Of a DNA stretch of 42,348 nt, positions 33,790-42,348 are shown one piece after another. Position 1 is the first letter of the stretch, and the number at the start of each line of letters is the position of its first letter. The stretch spans positions 1-42,348 of the forward strand of contig JADJEU010000013.1 of the NCBI GenBank assembly GCA_016709005.1. The letters are read 5' to 3'. The position numbers and the translations under genes are program-made. This stretch comes from Crocinitomicaceae bacterium (GTDB taxonomy: Bacteria; Bacteroidota; Bacteroidia; Flavobacteriales_D; Crocinitomicaceae). A model generated the notes under the pieces. It saw nothing but the letters and a program-made list of their open reading frames with translations. It made no database searches and was not told the origin of the DNA.

Positions 33790-36765
33790 CTATTTACGTA
33801 CTACTAATTTTTTGCTGATTTGTTCATCTTCTGAACGAATAACCACGAAGTAAACTCCGTCAGCCACCGAATTCATGTCAAACTCGAATGACTGGTTCTG
33901 AACATCAACAAGTGTTTTTACAAGTACTTTTTCACCCACAATGTTCACCACTTCAATTGTCATTTCACGTGGTTTGTTAAGGTCAAAAGTAACTGCAAAT
34001 TTTCCAGTTGTAGGATTTGGATAAATACTGAAAGACTCTTCCAGATTATCTTCAATTCCTGAATCATCAATAACTGTTAATGTTACTTCAAGTTCAGCTT
34101 CACATCCACTTCCATCTGTAACGTTACAATAGTATGTTGTAGTCACTGTCGGCGCCACAGTTATTGAGCTGGTTGTACCTGCAAGAATTGCACCTTCGTA
34201 CCATGTCCAGCTAACTCCACCTGTTACAGTAAGTGTGGTACTTGTTCCTGGCATAATGGTAGCATCAGGTGTAATCGTTGGTGCAAACGTATTCAGTGTT
34301 CCAACGGTTGCAATGCTTGTATCAATACAGTTATTATTGTCCATCGTAATAACGGTGTAATCACCCGCAACTAAACCAGTATAAGTCCAGCCCGGAGCAA
34401 AAGTTGCACCTGAATTGATTGAGTACGTATATGCACCTCCGTCACCACCGGTAACCGTGATTACAAAACCACCATCTGCAGCTACGCAATTTTCATCCGT
34501 AACAGCAAAACTAACATTCAATGGAGGATTCACAGTCAAATTGTACACTGGTGAAAGTGCCGTTTTACACGAACCATCCGTCTGAAGCTGGATCGTCCAG
34601 TTTCCTTCAGGAAATGCCGTCGTCAAATTTGCTTCGTCGTAAAAATAATCATCTGTACCATCGCTGATATCCCAATAGTAACTGGTAGTATTTGCAGAAG
34701 CATAACCGTTCATGGTTACCGGCATTCCTTCACAAGTTTCAGTAGTTGGGAAAGAAACAACAGCCGTTGGATTTGGACCATTCGATGTCAATACATCCAG
34801 AATCAATGAGCTATTTGGATTTGAAGTAAATAAATCTGTTACTGATTGCCATACAAAATTCACCATTAAGTCAGGCTCATAACCTTGAACCCAAGTTGTT
34901 CCTGGTCCTGACGGACGATCAGTAAAGAGTGTTGTTGCAAAAACAACTGTGTCTTGAATTCCGGTTGCCGGATAAGCAAGTTGAACACCTACCCAAAACT
35001 CACCATTCACCGGAACAGGAGTTGTGAAATTGATTTCATTCCAGAATCCAGCATCCAATGTATTAATGGCTACAACCTGAGTTCCTAACACTGCACCCGG
35101 ACCAGGAGTAGCGCCGTTTCCAGCCCACACTGTAAAAGTCACATTGTTTGCGGCACCCATATCATCTGCCTGAAAAACCGGAAGATAAAGTCTTCTGACT
35201 TGTGTTGGAGCTGCTACAAAAAAGCTATCACAGATTTTTTGCAATTGGAAATCATTTGTGCCTGGCAAAAATAAATGCCCCGGGAAAGAACCAGTTCCAC
35301 CAGTAACACTATAAGCAGTCATGTTAGCTTCTTCAGCGTTTGTGTAATTGCGCAAAGTGTCACAAGCAGTAGTTCCACCACCACTTGAAATCACGTTGAT
35401 ATAATTTGTCTTTGTTTCCAGGTCACTTCCTGAACCGTTAGTTGCTGTCAAAGCAATGGTATACAATCCGGTATTGGTAAATTGCATCGTAGGGTTTTCG
35501 CTCGTAGCAGATGTTCCGCCAATATAACTTACACCCGCAGCAGGGGTAACCGTCCAGCTCCATGAAGTTGGGAAATTTGTACTTAAGTCCGTAAAGTTTA
35601 CAGATCCGCCTTGAATAACAGTTGTAATATCTGCAACAAAATTAGTCACTGGTGGCATCGGGTTAACCGGTACACAACCATTCGAAGAGTTTAATGAATT
35701 TCTTGAGCCTGTAAGAACAAGTTCCATCAGGTTTGCCTGTTGAGTTGTGAACATCACCGTACAGCTTGAATAATCCATGTAGTTCTCATACTGTGTGTTT
35801 GTTCCAGGGCAAGTCTGTTGAAGACCTGAACAGCTTAGCGCGTAGTCAAATGAAGGACCCGCTGTATTTGGAGTGTCAGTTAACCCGTCATTTCCACTTG
35901 TACATCCTGTTCCGTCAACACCACCCCATGTGTGATCCAATCCTAAGTAGTGACCAATTTCATGTGTCAATACACGGTTAGATGGATCCATTCCTAAGTT
36001 GTAATCGATTACAATTCCATCAATCGATGCAGGCGGCAAAGTTGATACGGTTGGCTTGTAAGCATAGCCAGCTACACCACTTGAAGCACCATTTGTAATA
36101 TCACAAATCCAAACGTTTACATAGTTGTTTCTGTTCCAAACCGGAGTTCCGGTTCCACCACCCACGTTGTCTTTCATTTTGTTGGTTTCTGTATCTACGT
36201 CATAAAATACTTCGGTAGTGGATACTCGGTGAATACCAATCTCAGTCAATTGATTTCCGGATGGATCACGTTGCGCTAAACAAAATTCAATGTCTGCATT
36301 TGCAGGCACAAATCCTAAAGCAGTTCTAGCATTACCAATATCAGCATTAGCCGCATTGAAATCTTCATTAACCGCATCCAGCAAATTGTAAATAGCAGTT
36401 TGCGAAACATTCTCTGCCGGAGATGCCGGATTGTGAATCACGTGAAAAATAATTGGAATGGTATACGTAGAACGATCACTGGCAACATGATTTTGAGCCA
36501 TGATTGCCTGTTGCGCTTCTTCCTGATGATAACGCTCTGCAATACCAGCCGATTCAAGCCAATGCTCAGTCATATGATCTGTTAAGCAATGTTCACCATC
36601 ATGCTGATGATTAAAGTTGGGCGAAGTGATTGCAAAAGAAGTTGTGCCAAATGTATTTGCAGTTGGCACTGCCTTTTTGCCTTGCGTTTGTAACTGACCA
36701 AAAGAATTGAGTGATAGACCAAAACTTAGAGCAGCTACAAAAATGAATTTGTAGTTTTTTTTCAT
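33790..36765 (-). CDS. Secreted M43 (pappalysin/cytophagalysin-type) zinc metalloprotease with T9SS domain
   Basis: The family comprises secreted zinc endopeptidases. The 991-residue product has a signal peptide (KKNYKFIFVAALSFGLSLNSFG) and a propeptide region. The catalytic domain (about 100-355) contains HEIGHYLGLDH (268-278), the extended zinc-binding motif, and the Met-turn NYMDYS (Met330). A PKD domain follows (about 375-465; SWSWTVTPAAGVSYIGG). Then come further Ig/SprB-like modules, including YSINSGATFAPGW, and a T9SS domain (FSIYPNPTTGKFAVTF, ending KKLVVRK). It should be a surface or released protease. The ATG at 36765 is used rather than an in-frame TTG two codons earlier. The gene is intact and followed by a good terminator. 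Confidence 0.93.
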   Translation of the reverse strand: MKKNYKFIFVAALSFGLSLNSFGQLQTQGKKAVPTANTFGTTSFAITSPNFNHQHDGEHCLTDHMTEHWLESAGIAERYHQEEAQQAIMAQNHVASDRSTYTIPIIFHVIHNPASPAENVSQTAIYNLLDAVNEDFNAANADIGNARTALGFVPANADIEFCLAQRDPSGNQLTEIGIHRVSTTEVFYDVDTETNKMKDNVGGGTGTPVWNRNNYVNVWICDITNGASSGVAGYAYKPTVSTLPPASIDGIVIDYNLGMDPSNRVLTHEIGHYLGLDHTWGGVDGTGCTSGNDGLTDTPNTAGPSFDYALSCSGLQQTCPGTNTQYENYMDYSSCTVMFTTQQANLMELVLTGSRNSLNSSNGCVPVNPMPPVTNFVADITTVIQGGSVNFTDLSTNFPTSWSWTVTPAAGVSYIGGTSATSENPTMQFTNTGLYTIALTATNGSGSDLETKTNYINVISSGGGTTACDTLRNYTNAEEANMTAYSVTGGTGSFPGHLFLPGTNDFQLQKICDSFFVAAPTQVRRLYLPVFQADDMGAANNVTFTVWAGNGATPGPGAVLGTQVVAINTLDAGFWNEINFTTPVPVNGEFWVGVQLAYPATGIQDTVVFATTLFTDRPSGPGTTWVQGYEPDLMVNFVWQSVTDLFTSNPNSSLILDVLTSNGPNPTAVVSFPTTETCEGMPVTMNGYASANTTSYYWDISDGTDDYFYDEANLTTAFPEGNWTIQLQTDGSCKTALSPVYNLTVNPPLNVSFAVTDENCVAADGGFVITVTGGDGGAYTYSINSGATFAPGWTYTGLVAGDYTVITMDNNNCIDTSIATVGTLNTFAPTITPDATIMPGTSTTLTVTGGVSWTWYEGAILAGTTSSITVAPTVTTTYYCNVTDGSGCEAELEVTLTVIDDSGIEDNLEESFSIYPNPTTGKFAVTFDLNKPREMTIEVVNIVGEKVLVKTLVDVQNQSFEFDMNSVADGVYFVVIRSEDEQISKKLVVRK

Positions 36766-36883
36766 GTACAAGAGATTTTTTGATTACCGGAAATTAAGAA
36801 ATTTCAACTACATGACAATAATCCATGCATTGATATGCACAAAAATCCAATAATTACCTTTGATTTTTAACGGATTAAACAAA

Positions 36884-36908
36884 AAAGGCCCGCTGATAGC
36901 GAGCCTTT
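36884..36908 (-). terminator. Rho-independent terminator of the C1 peptidase gene
   Basis: AAAGGCCCGCT (36884-36894) pairs with AGCGAGCCTTT (36898-36908) at 10 of 11 positions with a 3-base loop, and A-rich sequence next to it becomes a U run in the minus-strand transcript. It lies 20 bases past the C1 peptidase stop. Confidence 0.8.
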
Positions 36909-36927
36909 CAAGAGTTAAAAGTTTAGA

Positions 36928-38145
36928 CTACATTCCTAATTTTTTAGTCAGATCTTTTGATATCGCATCCTTATGAACGTAGATGTTGATTGTTTTCAAT
37001 TTGAAATAGGCCTCTGAAATAAACATGTAGCCATCACAATCATTTGCAGTGCCCCATGAATTTTTAATGAGTATCCAATTTTTTCCTTTTGCATCTTTAT
37101 ACAAACCAACTGCGTGCATTCCGTGATCATCGGTTGTGCGTTTATTATCATATTGCTCTTGACGCATTTCAGTAGTGATGACATCTTCTTCTGTTGGTGT
37201 TGTGAAGCACGAAGATTTTTTTTCGGCACCCGCATCTGAGAAATTTTTGTTGTTGTCGCCTTCAACGTAAATGGTTGATTTATCTTTTGGCACCAATGCG
37301 ATTGAATTTCTGAAATCAAAATAATCTTCTGAAACATCAGCAGCCCATGCAAAAGTAAATCCTGAATTCAATGAGTTCATGGCTGCATTCCAAAGGTCAT
37401 CCATGCTTACGTTGTATGATTTATCCCAAACCCAGTTGTCTGCAATTTCTAAACGGCACTCTTTATACATTTCATGATTGGTAAAAGACGTTAATGAGTG
37501 GTAATCGTTCATGTTCAAACCAAGCTCATCACGAAATGAAATCGGGTTATAATATTTGCCGTTGTATTTGAATTTAAAGTCTTCTACTTTTTCAGGAACA
37601 GCACCTAAATAAGCATTCAAAATTCCGCGAATTGCATCTTGCCAGGCAGTTGTCAATCCTTGTGTTTCAGACAAACCTTTTCTATGTTCCAGAAGACCAT
37701 TCATAGCTCCCTTTAACACCGCAGTCAATTCAGAGTGGTTATGTCCTTTTGTTCCGTAATTCAATCCGGTAAAAACTTCCATGGGAACAATTCCAAACCG
37801 TCTAATCACCCACGGAATATCATGAAAAGCACCGCCCTCATCAAAGTTGGTATTGCCGTCGGTACGCATGTACTTTTCTGCTTTTCCAAGATATGCCTGA
37901 TACACGATATACATTTCTGCAAGCACGTGATCACCTTTTCCAAGACGTTTTATTTCAGATTCAAAAAATGAAAGTGCTGAAAAACTCCAGCAGGTTCCGG
38001 TCCATCCTTGCGACTGAACAGGAGTTGCATCGAGGTGAACCACTTTTTCAAATTTATATTCGCTTCCTTCTTTGTTGGTTGTAAATTCTTGCGCAAAAAT
38101 TCCGGTAGAAAAAATAAGCGCAACGTATAATGTGAGTTTCTTCAT
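36928..38145 (-). CDS. Secreted C1 family (bleomycin hydrolase/PepC-like) cysteine peptidase
   Basis: The 405 residues start with a signal peptide (KKLTLYVALIFSTGIFAQ). The papain-like active site is present: oxyanion Gln46 and nucleophile Cys52 in VQSQGWTGTCWSFSALSF, His in DDHGMHAVGLY and Asn in WILIKNSWG. The GGAFHDIPWVIRRFGIVP segment and overall length place it in subfamily C1B with bleomycin hydrolase and aminopeptidase C. Those enzymes are mostly cytoplasmic, while this one is exported, as often in Bacteroidota. There is no T9SS domain (it ends KDLTKKLGM), so it probably works in the periplasm. The start is the ATG at 38145, since the frame extends upstream to 38199 without a signal-like sequence. 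Confidence 0.93.
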   Translation of the reverse strand: MKKLTLYVALIFSTGIFAQEFTTNKEGSEYKFEKVVHLDATPVQSQGWTGTCWSFSALSFFESEIKRLGKGDHVLAEMYIVYQAYLGKAEKYMRTDGNTNFDEGGAFHDIPWVIRRFGIVPMEVFTGLNYGTKGHNHSELTAVLKGAMNGLLEHRKGLSETQGLTTAWQDAIRGILNAYLGAVPEKVEDFKFKYNGKYYNPISFRDELGLNMNDYHSLTSFTNHEMYKECRLEIADNWVWDKSYNVSMDDLWNAAMNSLNSGFTFAWAADVSEDYFDFRNSIALVPKDKSTIYVEGDNNKNFSDAGAEKKSSCFTTPTEEDVITTEMRQEQYDNKRTTDDHGMHAVGLYKDAKGKNWILIKNSWGTANDCDGYMFISEAYFKLKTINIYVHKDAISKDLTKKLGM

Positions 38146-38264
38146 GGTACTCAAAAAATTAGTTATAGGTAAATTTACAAATAGCTTAAACATAACCAAG
38201 GATAAAAGAGGTTATCAGAATAAATTCAAAGGATAAAAGATAAAAAAAAGAGACAAGCGGAAAG

Positions 38265-39500
38265 CTATGGCTTCAGAATCCAGCCCGAGAAACCGTCGTT
38301 TTTAAATTTATCAAGCGCTGATTCAGCATCCGATTCTGATCTAAATGATCCAGCGCTTACGCGATACAATCCATTCTTCTGATCAACAATACCGGCCGAA
38401 TAACCCTTACTGTTTAATTCAGAAACAAAATTGGTTGCATTTGATTCCACTGAAAAACATCCGGCAATTAAATTGAACGAACCTTCAGCAACAAAGACTC
38501 CCGAATTATTGATCACCAACGAATCATCTTTTACGCGAACAGAAACATAGGTTTCATCATTCAGTTCATAATTATAAACTGCAACATTTTCAGGCAAAGA
38601 GGCTGTCAATTCTTCCCACGATTTCCAGTCAGTTGTCAGATCTAAATTAAAATTTGATTCACGCTTTTGATAAACCGATCCTGCTTGATTATTGAACGGA
38701 TTAAAATCAGTCATTTGGATTTTTCCGGTATTCAGAAAATCTGTTTTCATTGGAATCCAGTAGGTGTAAAACATCACTGGCAAGATCACTGCAGCTGCAA
38801 CGGCATATTTATAATTGCGCGATTTTTTCTTTTCGCGATTAAGCGGAATCACTTTCGGATCTTCTTGTGAAACTTCAACCGCCTCAATCTCTTCATCCGT
38901 ATTCAAAGCAATAACCGGAATTTCTTCTTTTGCTTTGACCGTTTTTTGTGAATCCGTTTTTACAACAAGACGATCTGCTTTAACTGAATCTTTGTTGACT
39001 TTTGCACGATCCTTTTCAACTACTTTCAGAACCGGTTGTTCGACAATTGGTTTTAGTTCAACCGTTTTTTCCTGAACTTCTTTAATCGCAAAATCAACAA
39101 ACGAAACTTGTTTCAAACCATAGGCTTGTAGCAACAAATTCACTTCTCGATTCTGCTCAAATACAACTTGGTTATTTTGCAAAAAGAGAAAACCAATTTC
39201 TTCCAATTCAATTCGGTGACCCTCTTCCAATTTCTTGCGCCAGTCTTTTACCTGAACTGAAATTTTTGCAAGTGCCTCAGAATACGAAACAGCAGTTTTT
39301 ATAACCAGTTCATTTGCAAGCAAGCCATCATTTTGAGTAAGATTACCATTAAACAAAATTTGTTTGTACGGCGGAAAAATCAATGCACGCTGACGGTTAA
39401 TCCACGCCGACTCATAGTTTGCTATGAATCCGCCAAACTCTGGCACAATCACACAGTTGTGATGTTTCAGTAAATTAGATATGTGGCCTTCCAGTTGCAT
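38265..39500 (-). CDS. HU-like (CCDC81-type)/SPOR domain membrane protein
   Basis: The 411-residue product joins three parts. The N-terminal part (about 1-135; LEGHISNLLKHHNCVIVPEF, GGFIANYESAW) matches the HU-like CCDC81-type domains of Bacteroidota. After a charged Lys/Glu/Val-rich linker comes one membrane segment (YKYAVAAAVILPVMFYTYWI). The C-terminal part is a SPOR domain (FNLIAGCFSVESNATNFVSE, then YRVSAGSFRSESDAESALDK), which binds denuded peptidoglycan at division sites. So the HU-like part should be cytoplasmic and the SPOR part periplasmic. The ATG at 39500 is preferred over a TTG four codons upstream because a TATCTTTG box lies nine bases upstream. It may link the cell wall with DNA or a cytoskeletal partner; this is inference. 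Confidence 0.88.
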   Translation of the reverse strand: MQLEGHISNLLKHHNCVIVPEFGGFIANYESAWINRQRALIFPPYKQILFNGNLTQNDGLLANELVIKTAVSYSEALAKISVQVKDWRKKLEEGHRIELEEIGFLFLQNNQVVFEQNREVNLLLQAYGLKQVSFVDFAIKEVQEKTVELKPIVEQPVLKVVEKDRAKVNKDSVKADRLVVKTDSQKTVKAKEEIPVIALNTDEEIEAVEVSQEDPKVIPLNREKKKSRNYKYAVAAAVILPVMFYTYWIPMKTDFLNTGKIQMTDFNPFNNQAGSVYQKRESNFNLDLTTDWKSWEELTASLPENVAVYNYELNDETYVSVRVKDDSLVINNSGVFVAEGSFNLIAGCFSVESNATNFVSELNSKGYSAGIVDQKNGLYRVSAGSFRSESDAESALDKFKNDGFSGWILKP

Positions 39501-39509
39501 AGGGGGTAT

Positions 39510-39517
39510 CAAAGATA
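39510..39517 (-). promoter_or_regulatory. -7 box of the HU-like/SPOR gene
   Basis: On the minus strand this reads TATCTTTG, a perfect TAnnTTTG box, nine bases before the ATG at 39500. A convincing -33 element is not seen. Confidence 0.55.
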
Positions 39518-39563
39518 CGGATTATATACAATTGTACGGTGAATTGAGGGTGGATGTTACCTT

Positions 39564-39609
39564 TCCGTCATTGTAGGCGCAGGTCGCGACCTGCGCCTAC
39601 AATGACGGA
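39564..39609. repeat. Perfect 46-bp palindrome
   Basis: Two 23-base arms are perfectly complementary with no loop. The left arm runs 39564-39586 (TCCGTCATTGTAGGCGCAGG then TCG) and the right arm 39587-39609. The centre is GGTCGCGACC, a GC-rich core in AT-rich DNA. It lies in the 119-base gap between the restriction gene's stop and the HU-like/SPOR start, and so may act as a terminator or REP-like element. TAGGCGCAGGTCGCGACCTG-type cores are recalled from other Bacteroidota genomes. Confidence 0.9.
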
Positions 39610-39619
39610 TGACGCGGAG

Positions 39620-42249
39620 CTACAACTGCTTAATCAACTCCTTAGCCTTATCCAGGTTAAAAGCGCCATCAATTGATTTTTTATCGAAGACCATAAAGTA
39701 GCGGAAATTTTTACCAGCTAACTCAGCCCATTTATTTCCTAAACGGCATTTTGCAGCGCTGTCTGAATTGTCTCTGTCATCTCCTTTGGTTTCTATTAAA
39801 AGAATTTTACCACTTTTTGTGCCGACAATAAAATCTGGATAATGATTGGATTTAAATCCGTTAATTGCAAATCCTTTTCCACGACCCAAATTTCGATGCC
39901 AGAAAATAATGTTGGGCAAGCTTGCAAGATCAGCAATCACAGCTGCTTCAAAATTATTCATCGACCCTTCACGCTCGTATAATGAGTTGCTGATTGCGGC
40001 ACCCAATTGACCCGGAACAATCATCTCCGGAAATTTCCAGGATTCATCAGTAACAATTTTTTCTACGGTGATCAAATCGTTGAATTGAATTTCAGCATAG
40101 GCATCCGCATGCTGTCTGATTTTAGTTTTGATTTTATCGGAGTAGCTCCATTTTCTGACTAAAATATCCTGCAACTGCTCCGGACTTAAACTTGTCAGAA
40201 TGCGCGAAATGTAAACACGAATTTCCTGATCAGCTATTGGATACATATCCCCAACCAACGGCACAAGCGGATGTGTCATCTCTTTGATTTGATTCTCGTT
40301 TGGTTTGGCCAGAATGTATTCTACCACCGGATCTTTCACCTGTTGATCTTCACTTTTAGTAAAGCGCGGCGCATATTGATCTTTGTTGATTTGCTCCAGA
40401 TCCACTTTATATAAATCAGATGAAATTTGTTCAAAATCAATTTTGGTATCTTCTTTACTGAGTTTAAAATTTTTGAGGAGTGATTCCTGATTCAAAATCT
40501 TTTTGGTCTCTCCAAAAATTTCGTTCGACGGTGCATCTAAAAAGAATTGAGGCAGTTTTATTTTTGACACCACATCTTTGTGCGTATCAACCATCTGATA
40601 TCGTTTTACTTTTTCTCCCATTTCCTGAAAGATATTTTCATCAGCGGGTTGCTGACTTTGCTTTTCTATAACCGCCTCCATCTCCTTATTCAACTCTTCT
40701 GCCATGTTTGCTATTTCAAGCACGGCAGCGGTGTCGGTGTCTCCTTTTGATTTTGATTTCAATGAAAATGAAATACGATCTGTCTCTATTTTTTCTTCTG
40801 CATTTTTCTGTTCTGGAAATAAAAATTCGTCCAGTGGTTTTGAAATTGCCTGAACTTTTTCTTCTTCGTTCATCGCATCTTTATGACGATAATCCTGCTC
40901 ACTGAAACCAGACGCCTGCAAACCTTCTACAATGTTTTGAAGCGTGTCATTGAACTTTGCCGATGCCGTCAAAACATAAGATACATTTAACAATGACGCG
41001 GTATGTTTCATCACATACGGCTGACGCAAAACACGACCCAAAATCTGTTCCACATCCACCGCCGATGAACGATCAGCAAGCGAAGCAAGTATATATGCAA
41101 AGGGACAATCCCACCCTTCCTTCAAGGCATTTACGGTAATGATGTAGCGAACCGGACAATTTTTGGAAGACAAATCAATGCCCTTTAATTCATCTTTATT
41201 CGCCGTTTTTATTTTTACCTGCTCTTCCGGAATTCCAACCGCAAGTAATTGTTCCTTCAATTTTCAAACGTAGTATTGTCATCAGACGTTTTGGATTGTG
41301 CCTGAAATAATACAATTGGACGAATGTATTTGCCGCCCTTTTTTTCTTGTTCATCTGCTAACACTTCCAACTTTCTTTGAAGATGCAAAGCATTGTTGAT
41401 CACTTCTGTTTTATCGTGATGATTGTAAACAATGACGGGCAGTTTCACCATGTGCTCTTTCTTCAATTCAATTGCCGGAACCAGCGTAATGATGTTGCTG
41501 TTGTCTTTTGGTGTAGCCGTTAAATCCAAAACAAAAGAAGGGTTTAATGCATTGAGCATTTCCACGCTCAAATTACTTTCAGCGTTGTGACTTTCATCTA
41601 CCACCAAAACCGGATTCAAACTTCGAATCACATTAATCAATGCGGTATCATCGGTATCTTCCAGTAAATGATTTTTGTTTTTGTATTGTGTTGCAAAAGA
41701 TGCCAACTGACCATTCTCCTGATAGACTTTTCGGTCGTCTTTATTTTTAGCACGCAGACTCGAAAAACTCATCACAAAAATGGAGAGTTGTTCTTTAACC
41801 ACCGTTGGATTAAAATTAGAGCCTTGCAACAAATCTTTTTTTTGATAAACCTCTACCCGATGATTAAATAAACTGTCCAATTTTTGTCTGTACGGATGCT
41901 CCGGATTACTCAAATTTGCAACCGTCTGATCAAGCAAATTACTCCAGGGCACAAGCCATACAACAGCCTTTGGAAAATCAGATGAGTAGGCATTAAAAAT
42001 AGTACTGAGCGCGTTGCAGGCAATGAATGTTTTACCACCCGCCGTTGGAACTTTAATACAAACATGCGCAGCATTTGGAATCGTGTTTTTATAAGGTTGC
42101 ATTCCATTTCCGGTAAGCGGATTGAAAGGACCAATTTTATCTTCCCAAAATTTATTAAACGCTACATCTGTTTTTTTGTATTGCTGAACATAGTCCAGGT
42201 ATTTTTCCAGATCCTTGATGACTTTGTATTGATAACTCTTGAGTTCCAT
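39620..42249 (-). pseudogene. res: Type III restriction enzyme Res subunit, split by a frameshift
   Basis: Res is the helicase/nuclease partner of Mod in type III restriction. The ATG at 42249 begins the 5' frame with motif I (PTAGGKT at 68-74), DESHNAE (motif II, about 217-223) and LDLTATP (motif III). It stops at 41257. The next frame supplies LGRVLRQPY (motif VI) and a PD-(D/E)xK nuclease (HYPDFIVGTKSGKILLIETKG). At the four-T run 41261-41264, one extra base (GAAAAATTG on the coding strand) turns the junction into TTFEKLKEQLLAVGIPEEQ and gives one protein of about 877 residues, the usual Res size. So either the enzyme is inactivated or the sequence has an error. It follows mod by one base. 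Confidence 0.88.
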
Positions 42250-42250
42250 A

Positions 42251-42348
42251 TCAGAAGCGGGAAATGTCGCGCGGAATTTTTTTGAAAACGATGTTGTGCT
42301 TCATCATAAATTCTTTTGGAAGCAAACAATTATCAGCATAAATAATGT
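42251..42348 (-). CDS. mod: Type III DNA methyltransferase Mod, C-terminal end only
   Basis: The gene enters from the right edge, so only the last 31 codons are seen. They read IIYADNCLLPKEFMMKHNIV and then FKKIPRDISRF, ending at a TGA (42251-42253). Res starts one base later. The KKIPRDI-type end together with the adjacent res gene supports a Mod subunit, which methylates adenine in the recognition site and gives specificity to the complex. The catalytic motifs lie outside the window. Confidence 0.65.
   Translation of the reverse strand, partial: IIYADNCLLPKEFMMKHNIVFKKIPRDISRF

Overview
The window is a chromosomal stretch of a member of the Bacteroidota, probably order Flavobacteriales. 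The evidence is a type IX secretion (T9SS) component (PorZ), at least four further secreted proteins with T9SS-type C-terminal sorting domains, promoter boxes of the Bacteroidota form TAnnTTTG, very weak Shine-Dalgarno signals, AT-rich coding sequence and many intergenic inverted repeats of kinds common in this phylum. The genus cannot be fixed from the sequence. No rRNA, tRNA, CRISPR array, transposase or phage gene was seen.

Layout. 67-2270 (+): a small membrane protein, a short polyprenyl-phosphate sugar transferase and, overlapping it, a homologue of archaeal-type (class II) glyceraldehyde-3-phosphate dehydrogenase. 2275-8018 (-): TerB/DnaJ membrane co-chaperone, recO, porZ, radA and a lipoprotein, closely packed as a probable operon mixing DNA repair with T9SS. 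8330-11590 (+): exonuclease III, a LysE exporter and a long MORN/YwqK-type repeat protein. 11605-12471 (-): bestrophin-like channel. 12767-16415 (+): YihY/BrkB membrane protein, YceI lipoprotein, galE and a beta-barrel protein. 16412-19857 (-): a very large outer-membrane protein. 20103-20444 (+): a Rieske-like protein that lacks one ligand. 20536-22320 (-): secreted peptidylarginine-deiminase-like enzyme. 22516-23001 (+): orphan protein. 23002-27681 (-): DsbA/FrnE oxidoreductase, Tat-type pirin, a small ABM-like protein, a LamG T9SS protein and a small unknown. 27809-33098 (+): secreted propeller-like protein, HAD phosphatase and a multidomain GH18 protein. 33790-42348 (-): M43 metalloprotease, C1 peptidase, HU-like/SPOR membrane protein and a type III restriction-modification pair (mod truncated by the window edge).

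How the parts fit. One theme is the cell surface. PorZ serves the T9SS, and several exported enzymes here (deiminase, chitinase-like protein, M43 protease, LamG protein) carry the signals that system reads. Outer-membrane barrels and galE/sugar transferase genes add envelope functions. A second theme is DNA maintenance and defence (recO, radA, xth, mod/res).

Main caution. At least five genes are each split by a one-base change in a short homopolymer (near 16064, 18414, 25814, 29664 and 41261), and one of them also has an in-frame TAA at 32082. All five frames are restored by one base, and the protein reads through naturally. This pattern is more typical of sequencing or assembly indels than of real decay, but the T8 tract in a signal peptide could also be a phase-variable switch.

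No wholly new multi-gene system is evident. The best leads are the PPAD-like deiminase, the archaeal-type GAPDH homologue overlapping a sugar transferase, the Rieske-like protein with Tyr for His, the HU-like/SPOR fusion, a perfect 46-bp palindrome, and the repeat-dense intergenic region 33099-33789.
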